From contig CBFHWY010000052.1 in NCBI GenBank assembly GCA_965659675.1, forward strand, positions 1-19,723: a stretch of 19,723 nucleotides of DNA, written 5' to 3'. A model generated the notes under the pieces. That model was not told the origin of the DNA. It searched no databases and saw only the letters and a program-made list of their open reading frames with translations. Shown piece after piece: positions 13,705-19,723 of the stretch. Each line of letters opens with the position of its first letter. Position 1 is the first letter of the stretch. This stretch comes from CBFHWY01 sp965659675. Lineage in GTDB: Bacteria; Bacteroidota; Bacteroidia; Flavobacteriales_G; Salibacteraceae. A program made the position numbers and the translations under genes.

Positions 13705-14127
13705 TTAGGCTTGTTTTGCCTCCAGCACCCGATAATATTCGGTTTTCACAGCCCAGGCCCAGGCGATAAGCAGGGGATGAATAAGCAATAACCTCAGGTA
13801 GGAGACCCATTCTGGTACGCAAAGTCCAGACGGAATGCACGAACCGATCTCAATGAAGTAAACATGGGAAGGGATGAACAACAGCATGAGTGCCATAGCC
13901 ATATAACCTGAGATCTTTCTTGTTTTATGAGGAATAGCAAGTATTCCAATGAGCACTTCTATGGCTCCACTGGCATAGTTCAGAAACTCGGGAAAAGGCA
14001 GGTAGTCGGGGATTAACCCGAGATACATATCCGGGTTTAGAAAGTGGTTCAAACCAGCTATCAGAAAAAATACAATGAATCCTACTCTCAAAAGCCTAAA
14101 CATGCGCATCCTTATCAAACTCCTCAT
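13705..14127 (-). CDS. DoxX-like membrane protein
   Basis: A protein of about 140 residues with four hydrophobic segments. It begins with the DoxX-family pattern FRLLRVGFIVFFLIAGLNHFLNPD, then LGLIPDYLPFP, YASGAIEVLIGILAI and a C-terminal helix LLIHPLLIAWAWAVKTEYY. It should sit in the inner membrane. DoxX relatives are linked to redox or sulfur metabolism in some organisms, but their reaction is generally unknown. The open frame extends upstream to a GTG at 14169; Met codons at 14127, 14109 and 14103 are possible starts, and I use 14127 as a compromise. It is a single minus-strand gene between plus-strand neighbours, divergent from the TRL-like gene. Confidence 0.75.
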   Translation of the reverse strand: MRSLIRMRMFRLLRVGFIVFFLIAGLNHFLNPDMYLGLIPDYLPFPEFLNYASGAIEVLIGILAIPHKTRKISGYMAMALMLLFIPSHVYFIEIGSCIPSGLCVPEWVSYLRLLLIHPLLIAWAWAVKTEYYRVLEAKQA

Positions 14128-14233
14128 CGGCTTTATTGTTGATGGGGGCGTCAAAAATAGGAGAATCACTTTTTAGATAAAAGCATATTCAGCTTAAATC
14201 AGAAAAATGTTTTTAAAAACTGATCAAAGTCCC

Positions 14234-14264
14234 TTGACAAGTGATGAGCAATTTGATATTTTGG
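14234..14264 (+). promoter_or_regulatory. Likely promoter of the TRL-like lipoprotein gene
   Basis: TTG at 14234-14236 and TATTTTGG at 14257-14264 (one position off TAnnTTTG), with 20 bases between them. The geometry fits a Bacteroidota sigma-A promoter and leaves a leader of about 20 nt before the ATG at 14289. Confidence 0.4.
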
Positions 14265-14288
14265 GCCAAATTTTAAAACCTAAGTAAC

Positions 14289-14600
14289 ATGAGAAAACTA
14301 TTGATCATTGCTATCGCAGGAATCTTTCTGACCGGTTGTGCCGCTCAGGTGCAGAGTCCTGCATTTGGTGCGCTTTTTACGGATGTAAAAGCACCTTTAT
14401 TAGTTACAAGTAACTCAGGATCCTCTAAAGTTGGAACGGCGAATTGTACTTCCATCCTTGGCCTGGTTGCCACTGGAGATGCCAGTATTGAAGAGGCGGC
14501 TAAGAGTGCGGGTATCAAGCGTATTCATCATGTCGACTATCAGTCTGAGAATATTCTGGGAATTTATGCCAAGTACACGGTATACGTGTATGGCGAGTAA
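14289..14600 (+). CDS. TRL-like family lipoprotein
   Basis: A 103-residue lipoprotein with lipobox LTGC (Cys17). The mature part, SPAFGALFTDVKAPLLVTSN...SKVGTANCTSILGLVATGDASIEEAAKSAGIKRIHHVDYQSENILGIYAKYTVYVYGE, matches the TRL domain seen in many Gram-negative envelope lipoproteins: the GxAxCxSxLGLVAxGDASI block, IxxIxHVDY and a final YTVxVYG. The role is unknown; members are often encoded in small groups in stress or envelope contexts. The last codons overlap the next gene by 11 bases, so the pair is translationally linked. Confidence 0.88.
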   Translation: MRKLLIIAIAGIFLTGCAAQVQSPAFGALFTDVKAPLLVTSNSGSSKVGTANCTSILGLVATGDASIEEAAKSAGIKRIHHVDYQSENILGIYAKYTVYVYGE

Positions 14601-15120
14601 ACTTTTTAGGGGAGGAGCATTGTTCTTCCCCTTTCTTTTTTCCTTTCTTCTCTGCTCCACTTCCGGGAGTGCTCAGAAACTTGAGAAATACTATACCTCA
14701 AGTACTCAGGGAGATTATGTGCTTTATTTCCTGCTTCCCTCCAAACCTTACAAGTCCGATCAAGCAAATTGCAAGTTTCAGTACGATCTGACCTATGCAA
14801 GCAATACGGATTCAGTGGTCATGAACTTCAGTTTTTGGAATGATACCCTAAGTCAGGTAAGCCACATTCGACTGGAGAACATGAATGAAAAACAAGAGGT
14901 TCAAAAGATCTATGTAGACAAAGACAAGTCTTCATGGCTGATCAGGCTTAGCGCAAAATTTCCAAAGCAGATCATGGAAGCCTACTTTGAAAGCGAAAGA
15001 GGTGCTGTGGAGATCTGGACAGGGGATCGTTCCTATGACCTCAGCTTAAAGCCAGGAAAGTGGGAGAAGCAGGCCGCCATATCGGGTCAGATCTTTCAAC
15101 TTATCGGCTACAACGAATAA
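14590..15120 (+). CDS. Secreted protein, unknown function
   Basis: A 176-residue protein with a signal peptide (MASKLFRGGALFFPFLFSFLLCSTSGSAQ, cleavage likely after SAQ). The open frame extends upstream to 14431 inside the TRL gene, but the ATG at 14590 is preferred because it places the signal peptide at the N-terminus and overlaps the TRL stop by 11 bases. The mature part (YYTSSTQGDYVLYFLLPSKP, KFQYDLTYASNTDSVVMNFSFW, VEIWTGDRSYDLSL) looks like a small beta-rich periplasmic domain, with no recognised family. Its stop codon lies in the T-run side of the hairpin that serves katG from the other strand. Confidence 0.75.
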   Translation: MASKLFRGGALFFPFLFSFLLCSTSGSAQKLEKYYTSSTQGDYVLYFLLPSKPYKSDQANCKFQYDLTYASNTDSVVMNFSFWNDTLSQVSHIRLENMNEKQEVQKIYVDKDKSSWLIRLSAKFPKQIMEAYFESERGAVEIWTGDRSYDLSLKPGKWEKQAAISGQIFQLIGYNE

Positions 15121-15155
15121 AAAAACCCGCCAAAAGCTTTATGCTCAGGGCGGGT
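15118..15155 (-). terminator. katG terminator
   Basis: On the minus strand ACCCGCC and GGCGGGT (15155-15149 and 15131-15125) form a 7-bp GC-rich stem, followed by TTTTTT in the complement of 15124-15119. It starts 25 bases after the katG stop and is a standard rho-independent terminator. In the plus direction there is no T-run, so it would serve the convergent gene poorly. Confidence 0.85.
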
Positions 15156-15179
15156 GTCTCAATCTCAAACTATCTACTT

Positions 15180-17498
15180 TTATTTGCCTGCAGAGGCCGA
15201 AAGATCAAAGCGGTCTAAACCCATCACTTTGACCCAGGCCTTTACAAAGTCTTCCACAAATGTTTCCTTGTAATCATCGCTGGCATATACCTCAGCAAGG
15301 GCACGCAACTCTGAATTAGAGCCGAAGATCAGATCAGCACGTGTCGCCGTCCATTTGGTCTTTCCACTTGATCGATCCTCTCCAACATAGATCTTTTTGT
15401 CATCAGAACTCGGCTCCCATTTTGTGTCCATATCCATCAGATTCACAAAGAAATCATTGCTTAAGGTGCCAGGTTTGTCGGTGAATACACCATGTTTTGA
15501 TCCGTCGTAGTTGGTGTTCAGAACACGCATTCCTCCAATAAGTACGGTCATTTCAGGAGGAGTAAGGCTAAGCAGCTGAGCTTTGTCAACCATCAACTCT
15601 TCTGTGCGCAGGGTATAATCAGTTTTCTCATAGTTTCTGAATGCATCTGCCATAGGCTCAAGTACGGACATTCCTTCCACGTCAGTTTGCTCCTGGCTTG
15701 CATCCATGCGTCCAGCTTCAAAAGGAACTTCAACTTCTACACCTGCCTTTTTGGCGGCATCTTCGATAGCTGCAGCTCCGGCCAGTACGATGAGGTCTGC
15801 CATCGATACTTGTTTAGGCTTGTTCTTCTTGTTGAATTGTTTTTGGATCTTCTCCAGTTCTGAGAGAACACTTTTTAATTGCATGGGCTGATTCACATCC
15901 CAATTGACCTGAGGCTCTAAACGGATCCTGGCACCATTAGCTCCACCCCTTCTATCGGAGATCCTGAAAGTAGAGGCAGATGCCCAGGCGGTTGAGATCA
16001 AAGCATTGTTCTCCAATCCAGTTTTGAGGATTACCGACTTTAGGTATTTCTCGTCCTCTTCATTGATCAATTCATGATCGACCGCTGGAATAGGATCTTG
16101 CCAGATGAAATCTTCTTTCGGTACCTCTGGACCCACATAGGTGGTCTTTGGACCCATGTCTCTGTGGGTCAATTTGAACCATGCCTTGGCGAATGCCGCT
16201 TCAAACTCTTCTGGATTCTCAAGAAATCTTCGTGAGATCTTTTCATATACTGGATCGAACCTCAGTGAAAGGTCTGTGGTCAACATGGTTGGTTTGTGTT
16301 TCTTCGTTGAATCAAAGGCGTCGGGAACCATTACTTTGGGATCTTTAGCTACCCACTGATGGGCACCTGCCGGACTTTTAGTGAGCTCCCATTCTTCGTT
16401 GAAAAGCGCTTTGAAATAGCCATGGCTCCACTCAGTGGGAGTTGCTGTCCATATCACCTCCAAGCCAGATGTGATCGCATCTGCTCCCTTTCCTGACTTG
16501 TAAGAGCTTTTCCAGCCAAACCCCTGCTCTTCAATAGGAGCAGCTTCTGGCTCAGGTCCTACATGTGATGCAGGTCCAGCACCATGTGTCTTGCCCAGGG
16601 TATGACCCCCGGCGATCAATGCAATCGTTTCTTCATCATTCATTCCCATTCTTCCGAAGGTTTCACGAATATCATCTGCTGCTAGTTTTGGATCTGGATT
16701 GCCGTTTGGCCCTTCTGGATTCACATAGATCAAGCCCATTTGAACTGCCGCAAGCGGCTTTTCCAATTCTCTGTCGCCTTTGTAACGTTCATCGGCGAGC
16801 ATCTTACCTTCTGGTCCCCAATAGACATTTGCATTGGGTTCCCAAACATCTTTTCTTCCACCAGCAAAGCCAATGGTCTCAAAGCCCATATCTTCTAGTG
16901 CCACATTTCCTGCCAGCACCATGAGGTCGGCCCATGAGATGCTTTTTCCATATTTCTTTTTCACTGGCCATAATAGTCGGCGCGCTTTATCGAGGTTTCC
17001 GTTATCTGGCCAACTGTTGATCGGTGCAAATCGCTGCTGCCCTTCACGTGAACCCCCTCTGCCATCTCCAGTTCTATAAGTACCGGCGCTGTGCCATGCC
17101 ATTCTGATAAATAGTCCACCGTAGTGACCCCAGTCTGCCGGCCACCAGTCCTGTGATTCCGTGAGGGTTTTTCTGATGTCTTCTTTTAATGCGTCATAAT
17201 CAACGGCTTTGAAGGCTTCAACATAATTAAAGTCTTCACCATAGGGATCAGATTTGATCGAGTTCTGGCGTAGGATACTGAGGTCAAGCATATTCGGCCA
17301 CCAATCCTGGTTGGAGCGTCCACGCATGCTGCCCGCCATCTTACTCGGGTCTTCTCCATCGCTTTCAGCCATATGAGGATTAGTTGCGGCATTGGCGGAA
17401 CCGCCGTGCATAACCGGACATTTCAGTTCTGTATCCATATCCTGAGCAAATAAGGTGCTAAATGCCAGAATGGAAAGTATTGATAAAAAATAACGCAT
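15180..17498 (-). CDS. katG: Catalase-peroxidase KatG with N-terminal signal peptide
   Basis: A 772-residue two-domain haem catalase-peroxidase that removes hydrogen peroxide. The N-terminal domain has the distal site IRMAWHSAGTYR (Arg132, Trp135, His136) and the proximal haem ligand His299 in GGHTLGKTHG. Tyr258 in MGLIYVNPEG and Met286 in RMGMND complete the Met-Tyr-Trp adduct needed for catalase activity. The C-terminal half is the usual haem-less duplicate (RRGGANGARIRLEPQ, AGAAAIEDAAKKAG). Unlike most KatG proteins it begins with a signal peptide (MRYFLSILSILAFSTLFAQ), so it should act in the periplasm, like the KatP type. It is divergent from oxyR, which is expected to control it, with a palindrome just upstream at 17520-17537. 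Confidence 0.97.
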   Translation of the reverse strand: MRYFLSILSILAFSTLFAQDMDTELKCPVMHGGSANAATNPHMAESDGEDPSKMAGSMRGRSNQDWWPNMLDLSILRQNSIKSDPYGEDFNYVEAFKAVDYDALKEDIRKTLTESQDWWPADWGHYGGLFIRMAWHSAGTYRTGDGRGGSREGQQRFAPINSWPDNGNLDKARRLLWPVKKKYGKSISWADLMVLAGNVALEDMGFETIGFAGGRKDVWEPNANVYWGPEGKMLADERYKGDRELEKPLAAVQMGLIYVNPEGPNGNPDPKLAADDIRETFGRMGMNDEETIALIAGGHTLGKTHGAGPASHVGPEPEAAPIEEQGFGWKSSYKSGKGADAITSGLEVIWTATPTEWSHGYFKALFNEEWELTKSPAGAHQWVAKDPKVMVPDAFDSTKKHKPTMLTTDLSLRFDPVYEKISRRFLENPEEFEAAFAKAWFKLTHRDMGPKTTYVGPEVPKEDFIWQDPIPAVDHELINEEDEKYLKSVILKTGLENNALISTAWASASTFRISDRRGGANGARIRLEPQVNWDVNQPMQLKSVLSELEKIQKQFNKKNKPKQVSMADLIVLAGAAAIEDAAKKAGVEVEVPFEAGRMDASQEQTDVEGMSVLEPMADAFRNYEKTDYTLRTEELMVDKAQLLSLTPPEMTVLIGGMRVLNTNYDGSKHGVFTDKPGTLSNDFFVNLMDMDTKWEPSSDDKKIYVGEDRSSGKTKWTATRADLIFGSNSELRALAEVYASDDYKETFVEDFVKAWVKVMGLDRFDLSASAGK

Positions 17499-17519
17499 TT
17501 TTTTCTGTTTTTTTAATTG

Positions 17520-17575
17520 TGGAACAAAGATGTTCCATATAATTGATTTATAAAAACGATATTATAAATGTCAAT
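17520..17575. promoter_or_regulatory. katG-oxyR intergenic control region
   Basis: The 90-base gap between the divergent starts holds two dyads. TGGAACA-N4-TGTTCCA (17520-17537) is a perfect 7-bp inverted repeat, 21 bases upstream of katG. It overlaps CATCTTTG on the minus strand, one base from the -7 consensus TAnnTTTG. ATTGATTTATAA (17542-17553) pairs with TTATAAATGTCAAT (17562-17575) apart from two extra bases. That is an AT-rich dyad of the size bound by LysR-type regulators such as OxyR. Which of the two is the OxyR site cannot be told by eye. Confidence 0.5.
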
Positions 17576-17588
17576 ATAGATACAGTCG

Positions 17589-18527
17589 ATGAATATTCAG
17601 CAATTTCAATACATATTGGCCGTGGCAGAGTACCGACATTTTGAAACGGCAGCGGAGATGTGTTTTGTAACACAATCGACACTCAGCACCATGATCTCGA
17701 GGTTTGAGGATGAGATCAACATCAAGATATTCGATCGGAAGAAGAAGCCCGTTCAGATCACCCAGGAGGGGAAGCGGATCATTGAGCAGCTGAAGATAAT
17801 CAACCAGAATGTGGAGCAACTAAAAGAACTTAGCAAAGAGATCAAAGGTGATCTAAGTGGAAAGGTGAGCATTGCTGTCATTCCTACTATTGCTCCATTT
17901 TTGTTACCACTTTTCCTTCAGAATTTTGCGCTTAGATTACCAGACTTAGAAATTCAGGTTAAAGAACAAACCACTGAAGAGATTGTAAGAAAACTAAAGT
18001 CGAGGGAGCTGGATATTGGAATTCTTTCCACTCCGGTGGAGGATCCAGATCTCGTCGAAAGACATCTTTACGATGAATCCTTTCTGTATTTTGATATAGG
18101 AAGAGATGAAAAGGGGGCTTTGATCTCTCCCGATGATCTTGTATTGAATAACCTGTGTTTATTGGAGGAAGGGCATTGTATGCGCACTCAGATCCTTCGC
18201 TTGTGCGACCTTCACAAAGCCGACCTGCACAACACCCTGAATTTTGACTACAAAGCTGGGTCGATCGATAGTTTGTTGCGATTTGTGAAGGCAAACAGCG
18301 CTTCCACATTGCTACCCTACCTGGCTACACTGGACCTATCGCATGAGGATAGAAAACATTTGAGTGATTTTATAGAACCCGTTCCCTACAGAAGTATTGG
18401 GCTGATCGTACACCGACATTTTGTGAAGAATCGCATCCTTGAGGAACTGAATAAAGAGATCCTTTCCAGTCTGGAAGACATATTACCCCAAACCTCATTA
18501 AAAGGGGAGAAGTTAATGCCGGTATAA
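17589..18527 (+). CDS. oxyR: OxyR, hydrogen-peroxide-sensing LysR-type regulator
   Basis: A 312-residue LysR-type regulator with an N-terminal winged helix-turn-helix (residues 1-60: FQYILAVAEYRHFETAAEMCFVTQSTLSTMISRFE) and a periplasmic-binding-protein-like sensor domain. The OxyR redox motif is present: EEGHCMRTQILRLC puts Cys197 and Cys206 nine residues apart, equivalent to Cys199 and Cys208 of E. coli OxyR, which form the activating disulfide. The following FVKANSASTLLPYLA also fits OxyR. It is transcribed away from katG, the usual arrangement for a regulator and its main target, and a terminator follows about 105 bases downstream. Confidence 0.95.
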   Translation: MNIQQFQYILAVAEYRHFETAAEMCFVTQSTLSTMISRFEDEINIKIFDRKKKPVQITQEGKRIIEQLKIINQNVEQLKELSKEIKGDLSGKVSIAVIPTIAPFLLPLFLQNFALRLPDLEIQVKEQTTEEIVRKLKSRELDIGILSTPVEDPDLVERHLYDESFLYFDIGRDEKGALISPDDLVLNNLCLLEEGHCMRTQILRLCDLHKADLHNTLNFDYKAGSIDSLLRFVKANSASTLLPYLATLDLSHEDRKHLSDFIEPVPYRSIGLIVHRHFVKNRILEELNKEILSSLEDILPQTSLKGEKLMPV

Positions 18528-18633
18528 GGGAGTGTGAGTTGGAGTGTTAATGTGAAGTGATCTAGCTGGATTCATCCCTCGCCATTAGCTCAGAATGTTC
18601 CAGACGAGTTCCCGTAGTCTAAAAGCAAAGCCT

Positions 18634-18658
18634 TGAGCCTGGCGGCTCAGCCTTTTTT
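18634..18658 (+). terminator. oxyR terminator
   Basis: TGAGCC (18634-18639), loop TGGC, GGCTCA (18644-18649), then GCC and six T. The outer AGGC/GCCT bases extend the stem with a small bulge. It is oriented for plus-strand transcription from oxyR. Confidence 0.8.
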
Positions 18659-18700
18659 CATTTACCTATCGCTTGAAAGTAAACTTTCGCTCAGGCAAAT

Positions 18701-18734
18701 AAAAAAAGCCCTCCCGTATTCACGGGAAGGCTTT
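18701..18734 (-). terminator. Minus-strand terminator without a visible gene
   Basis: AAAGCC-C-TCCCGT, loop ATTC, ACGGGA-A-GGCTTT form a 12-bp stem with one C/A mismatch. Read on the minus strand it is followed by TTTTTTTATTT, a classic terminator end. The T-rich side lies to the left, so it would stop transcription arriving from the right, but no minus-strand gene is seen between here and the window end. On the plus strand TTTGCTTTC follows, so weak bidirectional use is possible. Confidence 0.6.
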
Positions 18735-19075
18735 GCTTTCTTAAGTGGAGCCAAGAGGACAAAAGTCGAATCCCGAGAGTGGAACGATTCGGGAAGGATT
18801 TGGAGATGATTTTGGAAAGCTGGTGAAGAAAGCTGTTCAGTTAATATATTGGCTATCGATTAAACCAAACACAATTAATATGCTTAAAAGTTAGTAAAGA
18901 AACTATCCTTGAGTTAGTGTTTTGTTTGGTAGCCAAAAATAGAATCGAGTGAAATATTCGTCAAAAAACATCGCTCAAGCTGTCAAGGTTTGGAATTAGC
19001 AATTATTTGTCTTACCTCGATAAAGTAAAATTCTTTACTACTTTTCTCTTTTAAAACTTTAACTCAATTCTGAAC
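18735..19075. other. Gene-free stretch with a tRNA-like fragment
   Basis: About 340 bases without a credible coding frame. At 18746-18774 the sequence TGGAGCCAAGAGGAC...AGTCGAATCCC looks like the reverse complement of a tRNA 3' half (acceptor end plus part of a T-arm), but no complete cloverleaf can be folded around it. TCCCGA and TCGGGA (18771-18776 and 18789-18794) form a small dyad. The rest is AT-rich and should contain the promoter of the protease gene at 19076; I see no clear -33/-7 pair and no ribosome binding site. Confidence 0.35.
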
Positions 19076-19723
19076 ATGAGAATCTTTTTCTGTGTCATTG
19101 TCCTTAAAATCTCATTGATATGTTCAATTTATGGACAAGTATCTATCAACTCAACCTTTACAGATGGCCCATCTGACAATTGGACTGATTGGACTGATGC
19201 TCAGACCGTAATAGAAGAGGCTATCGACATTTGGGAAGGCACCATATATTCGCCAAGGCAAATAGAAATAGAATTCATCATTGACGATATGGGCTCAAAT
19301 GTGCTTGCCGCGACAGGGGTTGGTAGGGCATGGCCTGACGGAAATGAGACTGGTTCACCTATAGACTACAACTATTTTTATCCTGGGTGCTTGTATGAGA
19401 AGATTGAAAATGTTCATCTTGGGTTTCAGTATCATTTTGTAATTACATTCAATTCTAAGATTCCGAATTGGTATATGAAAACTGATAAAAACTGCCCACC
19501 TGGTATGCATGATATGCTAAATACAGCGTTGCATGAAATAGCACATGGCCTTGGAATGTTCTCTAGTTGTCATATTCAGTCAGGAGGTGCTGTCACCTGC
19601 ACCGATGCAGGATCCTATTCTATATATGATAAATTTGTAGAGAACAACAGTTTAGTGTTGCTAAGTTCTCAAGCCTCTACTGGCGCGGGATTGGTTACGT
19701 TTTTGACCTCCGGATTGAAAAAT
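19076..19723 (+). CDS. Secreted HExxH zinc metalloprotease-like protein (partial)
   Basis: An open frame of 216 codons from ATG at 19076 to the window edge, with no stop. The signal peptide is MRIFFCVIVLKISLICSIYGQ. The mature protein has a zinc-binding motif HEIAHGLGM (His153, Glu154, His157) preceded by MLNTALHEIAH, as in secreted Bacteroidota proteins of the type 'LHE.GHGLGF'. The metzincin third ligand (HExxHxxGxxH/D) is not present at the expected place: Ser163 stands there, although His166 is nearby. Upstream, TDAQTVIEEAIDIWEGTI fits the substrate-side helix of such proteases. A T9SS sorting domain may lie beyond the edge. It is a single gene after a 548-base gap. Confidence 0.75.
   Translation, partial: MRIFFCVIVLKISLICSIYGQVSINSTFTDGPSDNWTDWTDAQTVIEEAIDIWEGTIYSPRQIEIEFIIDDMGSNVLAATGVGRAWPDGNETGSPIDYNYFYPGCLYEKIENVHLGFQYHFVITFNSKIPNWYMKTDKNCPPGMHDMLNTALHEIAHGLGMFSSCHIQSGGAVTCTDAGSYSIYDKFVENNSLVLLSSQASTGAGLVTFLTSGLKN

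Noticed and set aside
14431..14589. Upstream extension of the gene at 14590 inside the TRL-like gene
   Set aside because: The extension lies in an alternative frame of a recognisable gene, has an implausible composition, and would bury a good signal peptide at residue 54.
16565..17079. Plus-strand open frames opposite katG
   Set aside because: They are antisense shadows of a strongly conserved coding gene, with no plausible start context or domain.
18674..18687. GAAAGT-AA-ACTTTC inverted repeat as a regulatory site
   Set aside because: It lies between two terminators with no downstream gene start within 350 bases and is short enough to be chance.
18746..18774. Possible intact tRNA gene on the minus strand
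   Set aside because: Only a 3'-end-like stretch is visible. No D-arm, anticodon stem or matching 5' acceptor strand can be found to the left or right.

Overview
The window looks like chromosomal DNA from a member of the Bacteroidota, probably a free-living aerobic flavobacterium- or cytophaga-like bacterium. The evidence is a large secreted protein with a C-terminal type IX secretion (T9SS) sorting domain, a Bacteroidota-type surface protein with 'VGIGT..P...LDV.G' repeats, promoter boxes of the Bacteroidota form (TTG, about 20 bases, TAnnTTTG), almost no Shine-Dalgarno sequences, a lipoprotein surface-export motif (C-K-E-E), and moderate G+C.

Layout. (a) 1-1168, minus strand: a complete YefM-YoeB toxin-antitoxin pair with a 30-bp palindromic operator, flanked by two paralogous XRE-type regulators, one cut by the window edge. 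(b) 1241-8430, plus strand: a surface-protein cluster. It holds a tail-fibre-like protein, a 1014-residue T9SS cargo with a PGAP1-like alpha/beta-hydrolase domain, and a tandem array of four full-length lipoprotein paralogues plus a truncated fifth. The hydrolase gene overlaps the first lipoprotein gene by ATGA. Copies 1 to 3 are each followed by a hairpin, and copies 2 to 4 are each preceded by a near-identical upstream module. That module has two ATTCC direct repeats exactly 21 bp apart and ends 43 bp before the ATG. The same module lies upstream of the cluster's first gene and, left over from the truncated copy, upstream of the next operon. (c) 8435-11992: a candidate lipid or small-molecule operon with an acyltransferase-like protein, a UbiA prenyltransferase and a secreted alpha/beta hydrolase, followed by a BaiN/HI0933-type flavoprotein. 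(d) 12023-15120: secreted or membrane proteins of unknown or general function, including a triple-repeat secreted protein, a small secreted peptide, a DoxX-like membrane protein, a TRL-like lipoprotein and an overlapping secreted protein. (e) 15180-18527: divergent katG and oxyR. KatG carries a signal peptide, and the intergenic region has two inverted repeats. (f) 18528-19723: a terminator-rich gap of about 550 bases, then the start of a secreted HExxH metalloprotease that runs off the window.

Most notable part. In region (b), a secreted lipase-like enzyme with an atypical nucleophile elbow is translationally coupled to an expanding, gene-converting family of lipoproteins, all under one repeated cis-element. 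An effector with duplicated lipoprotein immunity or partner proteins would explain this, but that role is inference. The sequence directly shows the gene order, the overlap, the duplications and the conserved regulatory spacing.
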